Source: Gemmatimonadaceae bacterium (GTDB taxonomy: Bacteria > Gemmatimonadota > Gemmatimonadetes > Gemmatimonadales > Gemmatimonadaceae). Taken from it: a stretch of 64,000 nt of DNA. The position numbers were made by a program, and so were the translations under genes. The stretch covers positions 310,001 to 374,000 of the forward strand of contig DATNEW010000026.1 of NCBI GenBank assembly GCA_035606695.1. Direction: 5' to 3'. Of this stretch, positions 7,338 through 14,966 are shown in pieces. A model generated the notes under the pieces. The model had not been told where the DNA came from and ran no database searches. It saw nothing but the letters and a program-made list of their open reading frames with translations. Numbering within the stretch: the stretch's first letter is position 1; each line of letters begins with the position of its first letter.

Positions 7338-10300
7338 TTACGGCGCCTTCACCTCGACACCCGCATCCTTCAACGCTTTGATCAGCGCCGGCAAATCAGT
7401 CGTCGACACTTTCTTCACGCGCGCCGCCTGCTTGTCGATCTCCGCCGGCAGCGCCTGTACGGTCTTCTTCTGCGCCGGGCTCGGATTGAACGTGACGTTG
7501 AGCATCTCTGTCGTCGTGCCAAGTCGCGCTTGAATGGTCTGCGGCGTCTGTTGTTGCGCGGGTGTCTGTTCATCCTCGACAGGTGCGGCGCCAGCGCCGC
7601 GACCAGGCTCTGCGCTCGCCGGCTGACCCGCTTGCGTCGCGCCAGCGCCGCGTCCGCCACGGCCACCAGCTCCGCCGCGACCCGCGTTCGCCACCACGGC
7701 GCCGCGACCACCGCCACCACCGCCACCACCCCCGCCGAATCCACCGCGACCGCCGCCCGCGACGCCGAGCTCGCGGTTCACGTCCGCCAGCTCCTTCTCG
7801 ACCGCCGCGATCTGCGTCTTGAGCTCGGGCGTGACCTTGGTGCCCGACGAATCCGCCGCGCGCTTTGCCGCGGCGAACACACGCTGCGCCGTGTCGAGCT
7901 GCGCCTGCCGCTCGCGCAGCGTGCGCTGAAGCTTCGTCACGTCGAGACGGAACGCGTAGAGCTGCTTGAGCTCCGTCTCGCTCAGCGTCACCATCGGATC
8001 TTTCGTGAGCGCGAACGATTGTGTGAGAACCGTCGGTGCGCCGGTCGTCGGCGTCACCGTGAGTCGGGCAACGTAACGACCCGGCAATGCGGGGAACATC
8101 GGCTCCGCGTTGCCGCCGCGGCCGCCGCCGAATCCACCACCGAACCCACCGGCGCCGCGGCCCGCGGAATCAGCCGGTGCACCACCGCCACCGCCGCCGC
8201 CACGTCCACCTCGACCGCCGCGACCACCGGCGTTCGCCGCGTTGAGAGTCAACGTGTCGACGGGCGCCGTCAACGGCGGACCAACACGCATGTCCCACGT
8301 GATGCGATGCATGCCCGGCTGCTTGCTCACCGGTAATTCGCGCACTTCCGTGCCCGCGTTGTCGAGAATCGAGAGCGAGACTTTCGCATCAGTCGGCGCG
8401 TTCAACGCATACGTGATGTGCGGACCCGGCTCCGGATTCTGACCGCTGAACCCGCGCGTGCCCATGCCGGAATTGCGGCTTCCGTTCGGTTGAAAGAGCA
8501 GCGCGTCCTGCACCGGGACGAGATAGGCGACCGATGACTGCAAGGCCGCGCGCGCCTTCGCGAGATGCTCGAGCGGCGTGATGTCGTCGAGAATGTAGAT
8601 GCCGCGACCGTGCGTGCCGACGACGAGATCGTTCGCGCGCGGTTGAATCTGAATGTCCGCGACCTCCACGCCGGGAATGCCGCTCTTGAGCTGCGTCCAG
8701 TGCGTGCCGCCGTCCGTCGTGAAGAAGACGCCGAACTCGGTGCCGGCGAACAGCAGATTGGCCGTGCGCGGATGCTCGCGCACCACCTGCGTGGCGCCGC
8801 CGTCGGGCAAGTCGCCCGTGATCGACGTCCAGCTCTTGCCGAAGTCCGTGCTCCTGTAGACGTACGGATGGAAGTCATTGCTGCGATGGCCGTCGAACGT
8901 GGCGTACAGCGTTCCCTCGTTCGTCTTCGACCAGACCACCCGGCTCACGAAGGTCGTGTCGGGCACGCCGGCGAAATGATCCGCCTTCGTCCACGACTTG
9001 CCGCCGTCGCGCGTGACCTGAATGATGCCGTCGTCGGTGCCGACCGCGAGCTCGCCGGCGCGGAAGCCGGATTCGTCGATCGTTGTGATATTCGAGAACT
9101 CTGCTGTGCCTTCATTGCGCCCGAGCGCGGTGGAATCAGGCACGCCTTCGCGCAGCGCGAGCGTGTTGCGATCGATGCCGCGCGTGAGATCGGGCGAGAT
9201 CTTCTCCCACGTGTCGCCGCGATCGTTCGAGCGGAAGAGATAGTTGGCCGCCATGTACACCACTTTCGGCGCGTGCATCGACGGCAGAATCGGCGCGCTC
9301 CAGTTGAAGCGGTAGCGTTCCGGCGGCGTCGGCGTGGGACGAATGTTCTTCGTCTGCCCCGTGCGCGCATCATATCGCACCACGCCGCCCTGCTGCGACT
9401 CGGCAAACACGATCTCGTGATCCGCCGGATCGGGCACGGCGAAGAATCCATCGCCGCCCGCCATGCGGAACCAGTCGGCGTTGGTCGGGCCGAACGAATT
9501 GCGCGTGCGGCTCGGGCCGCCCCACGTCTGGTTGTCCTGCAATCCGCCATACACGTTGTAGAACGGCTGCGCGTCGTCGACCGCGATCGAATAGAACTGG
9601 CCCGCGACGATGCTCTCCACGTGATCCCACGACTTGCCGGCGTCATACGATTGATACAACCCGCCGTCGGAGCCGAGCATCATTTGATCGGCGTTCTCGG
9701 GATTGATCCAGAGCGCGTGGTGATCGGTGTGAATGCCGTTGCCCGCCGCGAACGGAGTGAACGTACGGCCACCGTCGTGCGATTCGCGCGAGTTGGCGTT
9801 GAGCGTCACGACGTGATCGGGATCGGTCGGATCGCAGATCACCTGACTGTAGTACCAGGCCGTGCCGTTGACGTCATTCACGTGCTTCCACGATGCGCCG
9901 GCGTCATCGGTGCGATACAAGCCGTTCTCCGGCGCCTTCGCGTGCACCATCGCGTAGAGCACGGACGGCCGCGATTTGCAAACGCTCAAGCCCACGCGGC
10001 CGATCTCACCGTTCGGCAGTCCGCCGGCGAGCTTCGTCCACGTCTTCGCGCCGTCGGTCGTCTTGTAGATCGCGGCTTCGGTGCCCGCGGGAAGAAATCC
10101 GTATTCGCGGCGCTCGCGCTGCTCGGACGCCGCGTACAGCACGTCGGGATTCGACGGATCCATCACGAGCTCGCCAAAGCCCGTGTACTTGCTGATCTGC
10201 TTCGTGTTCGTCCACGTCTTGCCGCCGTCGGTGGTCTTGTAGAGACCACGGTCACCGCCCGACGCCCAGAGCGGACCGAGCGCGGCGACGTACACGATGT

Positions 10301-10802
10301 TGGGATCGCGCGGGTCGACGACGATGCGGCCGATGTGCTGCGACTTCGGGAGCATGGCGCTCGACCACGTCTTGCCGCCGTCGGTCGATTTGTAGACGCC
10401 CGTGCCCCACGACGAACTGCGCATGTTGTTCGATTCGCCCGTGCCGACCCAGATGACGTCGGGATTCGACGGCGCGACGGCGACGGCGCCGATCGAGCCC
10501 GTGCGCACGGAGTCGAACACCGGCGTCCAGCTGACGCCCGCGTTGGTCGACTTCCAGATACCGCCCGTTGCGGCACCCGCATAGATCACGTTGCCGATCT
10601 GCGCGCGCCCTGACTTGCTCTCGGCCACGGCGATGGCGGCGATGCGGCCCGACATGACGGCGGGTCCGATCGAACGGAACGCGAGCGAGCGCACGAGAAT
10701 CGAGTCCGCGGGGAGCGGGCGGTTCTGCGCATTCTGAGCGAGGGCGGGACTGGACGCCGCGACGAAAAGTGTGGCGAGCGCGGCGAGCGCGATGCGATGC
10801 AT
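7338..10802 (-). CDS. Secreted VPS10/sortilin-type BNR-repeat (glycosyl-hydrolase-like) protein
   Basis: 1154 residues from ATG 10802, which gives a clean signal peptide (MHRIALAALATLFVAASSPALA). The first ~730 residues are a beta-propeller built of BNR/Asp-box repeats, seen many times as STDGGKTW or KTTDGGKTWTN. They are followed by a beta-sandwich-like region and a C-terminal part with two Gly/Arg-rich low-complexity runs (about residues 854-899 and 1016-1061). Such proteins are abundant in Gemmatimonadota and Acidobacteriota; their ligand is unknown and glycosidase activity is not established. Sequence upstream of 10802 is a CGCCCATA tandem repeat rather than coding. A paralogue lies at 26674-30123. 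Confidence 0.85.
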   Translation of the reverse strand: MHRIALAALATLFVAASSPALAQNAQNRPLPADSILVRSLAFRSIGPAVMSGRIAAIAVAESKSGRAQIGNVIYAGAATGGIWKSTNAGVSWTPVFDSVRTGSIGAVAVAPSNPDVIWVGTGESNNMRSSSWGTGVYKSTDGGKTWSSAMLPKSQHIGRIVVDPRDPNIVYVAALGPLWASGGDRGLYKTTDGGKTWTNTKQISKYTGFGELVMDPSNPDVLYAASEQRERREYGFLPAGTEAAIYKTTDGAKTWTKLAGGLPNGEIGRVGLSVCKSRPSVLYAMVHAKAPENGLYRTDDAGASWKHVNDVNGTAWYYSQVICDPTDPDHVVTLNANSRESHDGGRTFTPFAAGNGIHTDHHALWINPENADQMMLGSDGGLYQSYDAGKSWDHVESIVAGQFYSIAVDDAQPFYNVYGGLQDNQTWGGPSRTRNSFGPTNADWFRMAGGDGFFAVPDPADHEIVFAESQQGGVVRYDARTGQTKNIRPTPTPPERYRFNWSAPILPSMHAPKVVYMAANYLFRSNDRGDTWEKISPDLTRGIDRNTLALREGVPDSTALGRNEGTAEFSNITTIDESGFRAGELAVGTDDGIIQVTRDGGKSWTKADHFAGVPDTTFVSRVVWSKTNEGTLYATFDGHRSNDFHPYVYRSTDFGKSWTSITGDLPDGGATQVVREHPRTANLLFAGTEFGVFFTTDGGTHWTQLKSGIPGVEVADIQIQPRANDLVVGTHGRGIYILDDITPLEHLAKARAALQSSVAYLVPVQDALLFQPNGSRNSGMGTRGFSGQNPEPGPHITYALNAPTDAKVSLSILDNAGTEVRELPVSKQPGMHRITWDMRVGPPLTAPVDTLTLNAANAGGRGGRGGRGGGGGGGAPADSAGRGAGGFGGGFGGGRGGNAEPMFPALPGRYVARLTVTPTTGAPTVLTQSFALTKDPMVTLSETELKQLYAFRLDVTKLQRTLRERQAQLDTAQRVFAAAKRAADSSGTKVTPELKTQIAAVEKELADVNRELGVAGGGRGGFGGGGGGGGGGRGAVVANAGRGGAGGRGGRGAGATQAGQPASAEPGRGAGAAPVEDEQTPAQQQTPQTIQARLGTTTEMLNVTFNPSPAQKKTVQALPAEIDKQAARVKKVSTTDLPALIKALKDAGVEVKAP

Positions 10803-10803
10803 A

Positions 10804-10843
10804 GGCGGGCGTATGGGCGTGTAGGCGCGTGGACGTATGGGCG
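10804..10843 (-). repeat. CGCCCATAC-type tandem repeat directly before the VPS10-like start
   Basis: On the minus strand the 40 nt before ATG 10802 read as degenerate units of CGCCCATACG, ending CGCCCGCCT then ATG. The same arrangement precedes the divergent OsmC-family gene and the M13 peptidase. Confidence 0.75.
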
Positions 10844-10920
10844 ACAAGCCAAAGGCGGGCGATTGGCTATGATATTGTACGGCCTTGCACGCGCCTTCGC
10901 TGGGGTTAGGTTCGCGGTTC

Positions 10921-10953
10921 ACGCCCATACGCCCATACGCCCATACGCCCGCC
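10921..10953 (+). repeat. CGCCCATA tandem repeat directly before the OsmC-family start
   Basis: Three 8-nt units CGCCCATA followed by CGCCCGCC end 4 nt before ATG 10958, where a Shine-Dalgarno would be expected. It mirrors the tandem at 10804-10843 that precedes the divergent gene. Confidence 0.8.
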
Positions 10954-10957
10954 TTTC

Positions 10958-11407
10958 ATGACCGCCCCCCCGACCACCCTCCGCGAATACACCATCGCCG
11001 CCCAATCGACCGACATCTTCGGCCGGGTGCTGTGCAGCGCGCGCGACCATCATTTCATCGTCGACGGACCGGCGCAGAACGGCTGTCCGGGCGAGGAGAT
11101 CACGCCGGTCGAGCTGTTTCTGTCGGCGGTGGCGGCGTGCGGCGTCGAGCTGATTCATGTGATCGCCAGGACCGAGAACAAGCCGCTCGACAAGGTCGCG
11201 GTGAAGATCTACGGCGCCAACGATCGCACCAAACAGGCGCGCACGGACGTCACGTTGCTCAATACCGTCCGCGTGGACTTCACGCTGACGGGCTGTGACG
11301 ATGCAACCGCCGCGGCGCTCGTGGAGAGTTTCAAGCGGCGGTGACCCCTCTACGGCACGGTCGCGGTCGCGACCCCGGATGTCGTCGTCACGTATCGTGT
11401 GGGCTAG
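10958..11407 (+). CDS. OsmC-family peroxiredoxin-like protein with in-frame TGA (candidate selenoprotein)
   Basis: OsmC/Ohr proteins reduce organic peroxides in the cytoplasm using two thiols. The block NGCPGEEITPVELFLSAVAAC (residues 41-61) is the OsmC core, with Cys61 in the peroxidatic position. The conventional ORF stops at TGA 11342-11344 (residue 129). From my knowledge of the family, a redox Cys-Pro motif (CPxYGT) is expected there. Reading TGA as an amino acid continues the frame with PLYGTVAVATPDVVV to TAG 11405-11407, giving 149 residues with the expected C-terminal strand. Either selenocysteine is inserted (see the hairpin at 11359-11374) or a single-base nonsense mutation truncated the gene. 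Without readthrough the coding part is 10958-11344. Confidence 0.8.
11342..11374 (+). promoter_or_regulatory. TGA codon plus SECIS-like hairpin (candidate)
   Basis: TGA at 11342-11344 is followed by GGTCGC (11359-11364), loop GGTC (11365-11368) and GCGACC (11369-11374), a perfect 6-bp stem. The loop starts 20 nt after the TGA and begins with G-G. Bacterial SECIS elements are described as having the apical loop about 16-37 nt downstream with a G in its first two positions, so this fits. In DNA this GC-rich such short stems arise by chance, so confidence is moderate. Confidence 0.45.
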
Positions 11408-11429
11408 CGACGACGCGTTTTCACCACGC

Positions 11430-12035
11430 TCAGGGGCAGGGAACCTCAGGAATCGGATCGGCGGCGGGCAGATTGCGCAGCAGCGGGCGGCCGCGCGAAT
11501 CGGTCACGAGCAAATACTCATACTGCGCCGCCGCATGGTGGCGTGAGAAGTAGTAGCCGCGGCGTCCCGGACCGGCGACGCGCCGTGTCATGCGACCGTC
11601 GTGCGCGGCGGTCAGATCGAATTCCCGCACGGTTCCGCCGCCCGCCGCCACCGGATTCGTGTTGTGCACGCCGCGATCGGCGCCCGGCGCCGGCAAGTTG
11701 TTGACGATCAGATTGCGCGCTCCGGGCTGCTGGGCGGCAGGAATCTGCGAAAAGCGAATCCATCCCGGGTTGGTCCGCCCCAGCCATGCGGTCCGCGTGT
11801 TGGTGAACTCGGTATCCAACGTCGTCAGCCGCGTCCGAAGGTCGGCGAGATACTCCGACGTGCCGACGAACGTGCTGTTCGCCGTGTTCACGGCGGCGAT
11901 CACGAAGTCCAGACAGAACTGGTCGAAGTAGTAGAGCGGCAATTGATTGCGGTTCGTCGCGTCGGTGAACCTCTCGCTCGCGATGGTCGTCGCGCGGGCG
12001 ACGGCGATGTTCGTGCCTCCGATCATGATGGTCAT
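11430..12035 (-). CDS. Orphan 201-aa protein of unknown function
   Basis: Not recognised. I take ATG 12035 (MTIMIGGTNIAV) as start; the open frame continues further upstream but only as the shadow of the GH18-like gene. There is no signal peptide. The N-terminal third contains NQLPLYYFDQFCLDFVIAA and a helical stretch with EYLADLRTRLTTLDTEF. The C-terminal half is Gly/Arg-rich with GRRGYYFSRHHAAAQYEYLL. GC-rich third positions support coding. It is last in a likely minus-strand operon after the M1 peptidase and GH18-like genes, 58 nt after the latter's stop. Confidence 0.55.
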   Translation of the reverse strand: MTIMIGGTNIAVARATTIASERFTDATNRNQLPLYYFDQFCLDFVIAAVNTANSTFVGTSEYLADLRTRLTTLDTEFTNTRTAWLGRTNPGWIRFSQIPAAQQPGARNLIVNNLPAPGADRGVHNTNPVAAGGGTVREFDLTAAHDGRMTRRVAGPGRRGYYFSRHHAAAQYEYLLVTDSRGRPLLRNLPAADPIPEVPCP

Positions 12036-12093
12036 GAGGCACAAAGATGGGACGCACGATCGAACACGCAAGCTCGAATGTCTTGACGGGACG

Positions 12094-13143
12094 TCAGCGC
12101 CACACCGCCGGATCTTCCGACCCCAGCACCCACACGGAATAGCCTCGCAGCTTGTACTTGCGCACGAGCTCGAGCTTCGCGGCGAACGCCCGCGCATCCT
12201 CGATCCACAAATGCTCATACACGCCGGCGTTGCTCCACGACGCGGTCGCCGCCTTCTCGCGATCGTCCCACACGGGCACCAATCCGAACTTGGCGACGAG
12301 CTCCGTGACGCGGGCGTACGACACGTCGCCGCCTCGCATGCGCGCGCCTGCCGTGGTGTCGTACGCGGGATACCAATAGTCCGAATACGACGGGATGCCG
12401 AGCGAGATCTTCTCCGGCGGCACACCCTGGGCGAGGACGAAGCGCAGGCAATCCTCCATCCACGGGTAGCCGGCGACCGGTCCGACGGTCGAGCCGCCCG
12501 TGTGCTGCGCGTACGTCATGTACGAGAGGAAATCGAGCGCGTCGGCGAGCGCCTTGTAGTCGTACACGCCGCGCCAGTTGTCGAAGATCCACTGATGGTA
12601 CGTCGTGGGTCCGCGATCGTCGCTCATGCGCGGAACGACGGCCGCCGACACGGTGCAGTGTACCGCGTGCAATGCCGTCGCGGACGCTCGCATGAACGCC
12701 GTCAACGAATCGCGGTCGGAAACGTGCACGTTCTCGATGTCGAACTGAATGCCGGCGAACTGATTGTCGCGACAGAGGGACGCAAGGCGTTCGACCGCAT
12801 GCTGGCGTACGTCGGGCGTCACGAGGATGCGATGCATGAGCGCCTGGTTGAATCCCGGATTCATCACCAGCGGCACGAGTTGCACGTGACGCTCGCGGGC
12901 CGCGGCGACCATGCGCGGATCGACATGTCCGGAGATGTTGCCCAGGGAGTCGAAGAAGAACACCTGCGGCGAAACGATCGCGATGCGATCGGCGTGCGCG
13001 AGGAACGCCTGCGTGCTTTGCTCGGAGCCCGTGGCGTACCACAGCGACTCGAGTTGCTGCGCGCCGGCGACGCGCGGCCTGCCGAGCAGCGCGGCGCCGC
13101 CGATCAAGAGCGCAGCGGCGCACCGCGCTCTGGTCCAATGCAT
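12094..13143 (-). CDS. Exported GH18-family (chitinase/YaaH-like) hydrolase
   Basis: 349 residues with a signal peptide (cleavage near AGA-QQ, residue 28). The TIM-barrel catalytic strand of GH18 is recognisable as GIQFDIEN (131-138): the DxE acid pair is Asp135 and Glu137, although the canonical first Asp of DGxDxDxE is replaced. Other barrel strands are RIAIVSPQVFFFD, VQLVPLVMNPGF, ALDFLSYMTY and KISLGIPSYSDYWYP, and the C-terminus has GYSVWVLGSEDPAVW. It resembles spore-cortex/YaaH-like glucosaminidases, so a peptidoglycan or amino-sugar polymer substrate is plausible. Its ATG overlaps the stop of the upstream M1 peptidase gene by one base (TAATG), implying coupling. Confidence 0.8.
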   Translation of the reverse strand: MHWTRARCAAALLIGGAALLGRPRVAGAQQLESLWYATGSEQSTQAFLAHADRIAIVSPQVFFFDSLGNISGHVDPRMVAAARERHVQLVPLVMNPGFNQALMHRILVTPDVRQHAVERLASLCRDNQFAGIQFDIENVHVSDRDSLTAFMRASATALHAVHCTVSAAVVPRMSDDRGPTTYHQWIFDNWRGVYDYKALADALDFLSYMTYAQHTGGSTVGPVAGYPWMEDCLRFVLAQGVPPEKISLGIPSYSDYWYPAYDTTAGARMRGGDVSYARVTELVAKFGLVPVWDDREKAATASWSNAGVYEHLWIEDARAFAAKLELVRKYKLRGYSVWVLGSEDPAVWR

Positions 13144-14750
13144 TACCGCGCCACCTTCCGCACCTGCACATAGAAGTTGGGATCAACGATCACTGTGTCC
13201 GCCCGCGCCATCGTCTTCCACTGCGCCGTCGGATGCAGCCACGCCCCATTCGCCTTCACCGACATGGCGAATCCCTTCACGACGTTCGTCCAGCGATACG
13301 TCGTGTTCTTATCAGTATTCTGATATTCCAATACAGGAATATCCGTCGTGGTCAGGTACTGCTCGAACACCTTGCTCAAATCGACGCCTGACGCGCGGCT
13401 GAAGTAGGCCTCGATCTGCGCGCCCGTCACCGTCTGATGCCAGAACGCCGACTGCGCGCCGCGCAGCACGCGCCGCCACTTCTCGTCGTCGTTCACGATC
13501 TGGCGCATCATGTGGAGCATGCTGCCGCCCTTGTAATACATGTCGCCCGAGCCGTCGGCATTCACGCCGTACGGCGCGACGATCGGCGCATCGTTCTTGA
13601 TGTTGTGGCGGCTGCCGATGATGTACTCCGCGCCGGCCTGCTTGCCGTCCTGGCACTCGGCATAGAGCCCCTCGGCGTAGTTCGCGAAGCTCTCGTGCAC
13701 CCACATGTCGGCCTGGTCCTTCACCGTGATGTTGTTCCCCCACCACTCGTGCGCGCTTTCGTGCACGATGATGAAGTCCCATTTCATGCCCCAGCCGGTG
13801 GCCGACAGATCGCGGCCCAGGTAGCCGTTCTTGTAGTGATTGCCGTACGCCACGCCGCTTTGATGCTCCATCCCCAGATGCGGCGCCTCGATCAGCTTGT
13901 AGCCGTCCTTGTACCACGGATACGGCCCGAACCAATGCTCGAAGCATGCGAGCATCGGTTTCGCTTGCTTGAACTGCACCTGCGCGGTGTCCAGGTGATA
14001 CGACAGCGGCCAGAAGTCGAGCGTGAGATTGCCTTTCTCGCCCTTGAACACGTCGCTGAAATGCGCGTAGTCGCCGCCGTTGACTTCGACGTTGTAGTTG
14101 TTGATCGGATCGGCGACGAACCACTCGTACGTCGTCGTGCCGTCGGCGTTCGCTTTCGTCGAGCGCAGCCGCCCGTTCGACACATCCTTCATCGACGACG
14201 GCAGTGTGATCGCAATCCGCTGGCTGTCCGGCTCGTCGGCCAGGTAGTCCTTGTTCGGCCACCACACGCTGGCGCCCAATCCTTCGTCCGCCGTCGCGAT
14301 CCACGGATGCCCGAGGCTGTCGCGCGTCCACACGTAGCCGCCATCCCACGGCGCACGAATCGCAACGCGCGGCCGACCGTGATAGTGCACCGTGATCGAC
14401 TTGCTTGCCCCGGTTTTCTGCGCGGCCAGGAGCGGAATGAAGAACGCGTTGCCATCTCGACTCGGCGACAGCCGCACACCGTCCTGAACGACGCTGTCGA
14501 TCTGCATCGGCTGCTGGAGATCGATCTGCATCTTCTTCCCGGGCTGGAGCACGCGGTACGTGATGGTGTTCCATCCGTGCACGCTGCTGTCGGCGGGATT
14601 CACCGTGGCGTGCAAGTCATAGAATGTCACGTCCCACCACGCGCGGCCGGCGCCGTTCGAGCCGCGCAACGTGTCGGCGTGCGTGAAAACGTGCGCGGGG
14701 CGCTGGGCGAGCGCGACGGAGGGTACCAGCAGAAATGCAATGAGTCGCAT
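13143..14750 (-). CDS. Secreted M1-family zinc aminopeptidase
   Basis: 535 residues from ATG 14750, giving a signal peptide (MRLIAFLLVPSVALAQ). The open frame runs to 14900, but that part is translated palindromic repeat (CHSER, PSVARNL type text) and is not native. The zinc site is HESAHEWWGN (encoded near 13733-13762) with the third ligand Glu 18 residues after the second His in HESFANYAEG. The exopeptidase motif appears as LGMEHQSGVAYG (GxMEN-like, with Asn replaced by His). It belongs to the M1 group common in Gemmatimonadota and is likely periplasmic. It is first of an operon with the GH18-like gene. Confidence 0.9.
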   Translation of the reverse strand: MRLIAFLLVPSVALAQRPAHVFTHADTLRGSNGAGRAWWDVTFYDLHATVNPADSSVHGWNTITYRVLQPGKKMQIDLQQPMQIDSVVQDGVRLSPSRDGNAFFIPLLAAQKTGASKSITVHYHGRPRVAIRAPWDGGYVWTRDSLGHPWIATADEGLGASVWWPNKDYLADEPDSQRIAITLPSSMKDVSNGRLRSTKANADGTTTYEWFVADPINNYNVEVNGGDYAHFSDVFKGEKGNLTLDFWPLSYHLDTAQVQFKQAKPMLACFEHWFGPYPWYKDGYKLIEAPHLGMEHQSGVAYGNHYKNGYLGRDLSATGWGMKWDFIIVHESAHEWWGNNITVKDQADMWVHESFANYAEGLYAECQDGKQAGAEYIIGSRHNIKNDAPIVAPYGVNADGSGDMYYKGGSMLHMMRQIVNDDEKWRRVLRGAQSAFWHQTVTGAQIEAYFSRASGVDLSKVFEQYLTTTDIPVLEYQNTDKNTTYRWTNVVKGFAMSVKANGAWLHPTAQWKTMARADTVIVDPNFYVQVRKVAR

Positions 14751-14885
14751 TGTCATCCCGAGCGAAGCGAGGGATCTAACGTCATGGTAGAGAGGCAGGC
14801 CAATCCGTACGGAGGCAAGATTCCTCGCTACGCTCGGAATGACAAGGCAGCGCTCGGAATGACAAGGCAGTGCTCGGAATGACAA
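14751..14885. repeat. Dispersed palindromic repeat, copy 3, with a 20-bp tandem
   Basis: Starts TGTCATCCCGAGCGAAGCGA immediately before the M1 start codon and ends with CGCTCGGAATGACAAG. The 20-bp unit CGCTCGGAATGACAAGGCAG is present about three times in tandem at 14829-14885. It occupies most of the gap between the divergent M1 and M13 peptidase genes. Confidence 0.8.
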
Positions 14886-14919
14886 GCGGTCTCCCAGCAC
14901 TCATATTCCCTGTACCGAA

Positions 14920-14966
14920 CGCCCATCGCCCAACGCCCATCGCCCAACGCCCATCGCCGACGCCCA
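14920..14966 (+). repeat. CGCCCAT/CGCCCAA tandem repeat abutting the M13 start
   Basis: Alternating 7-nt units CGCCCAT and CGCCCAA (about seven) run right up to ATG 14967, leaving no room for a separate Shine-Dalgarno. Similar to the tandems before 10802 and 10958. Confidence 0.8.

Noticed and set aside
8565-10613. 682-codon open frame on plus inside the VPS10-like gene
   Set aside because: It is antisense to a clear secreted BNR protein, and its Arg/Ala/Val-rich composition is what GC-rich antisense gives.
13437-14882. 481-codon plus-strand frame opposite the M1 peptidase
   Set aside because: Shadow of the M1 gene; its tail is translated palindromic repeat.
14751-14900. N-terminal 50-codon extension of the M1 peptidase
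   Set aside because: These codons are repeat sequence, and the signal peptide starts cleanly at 14750.
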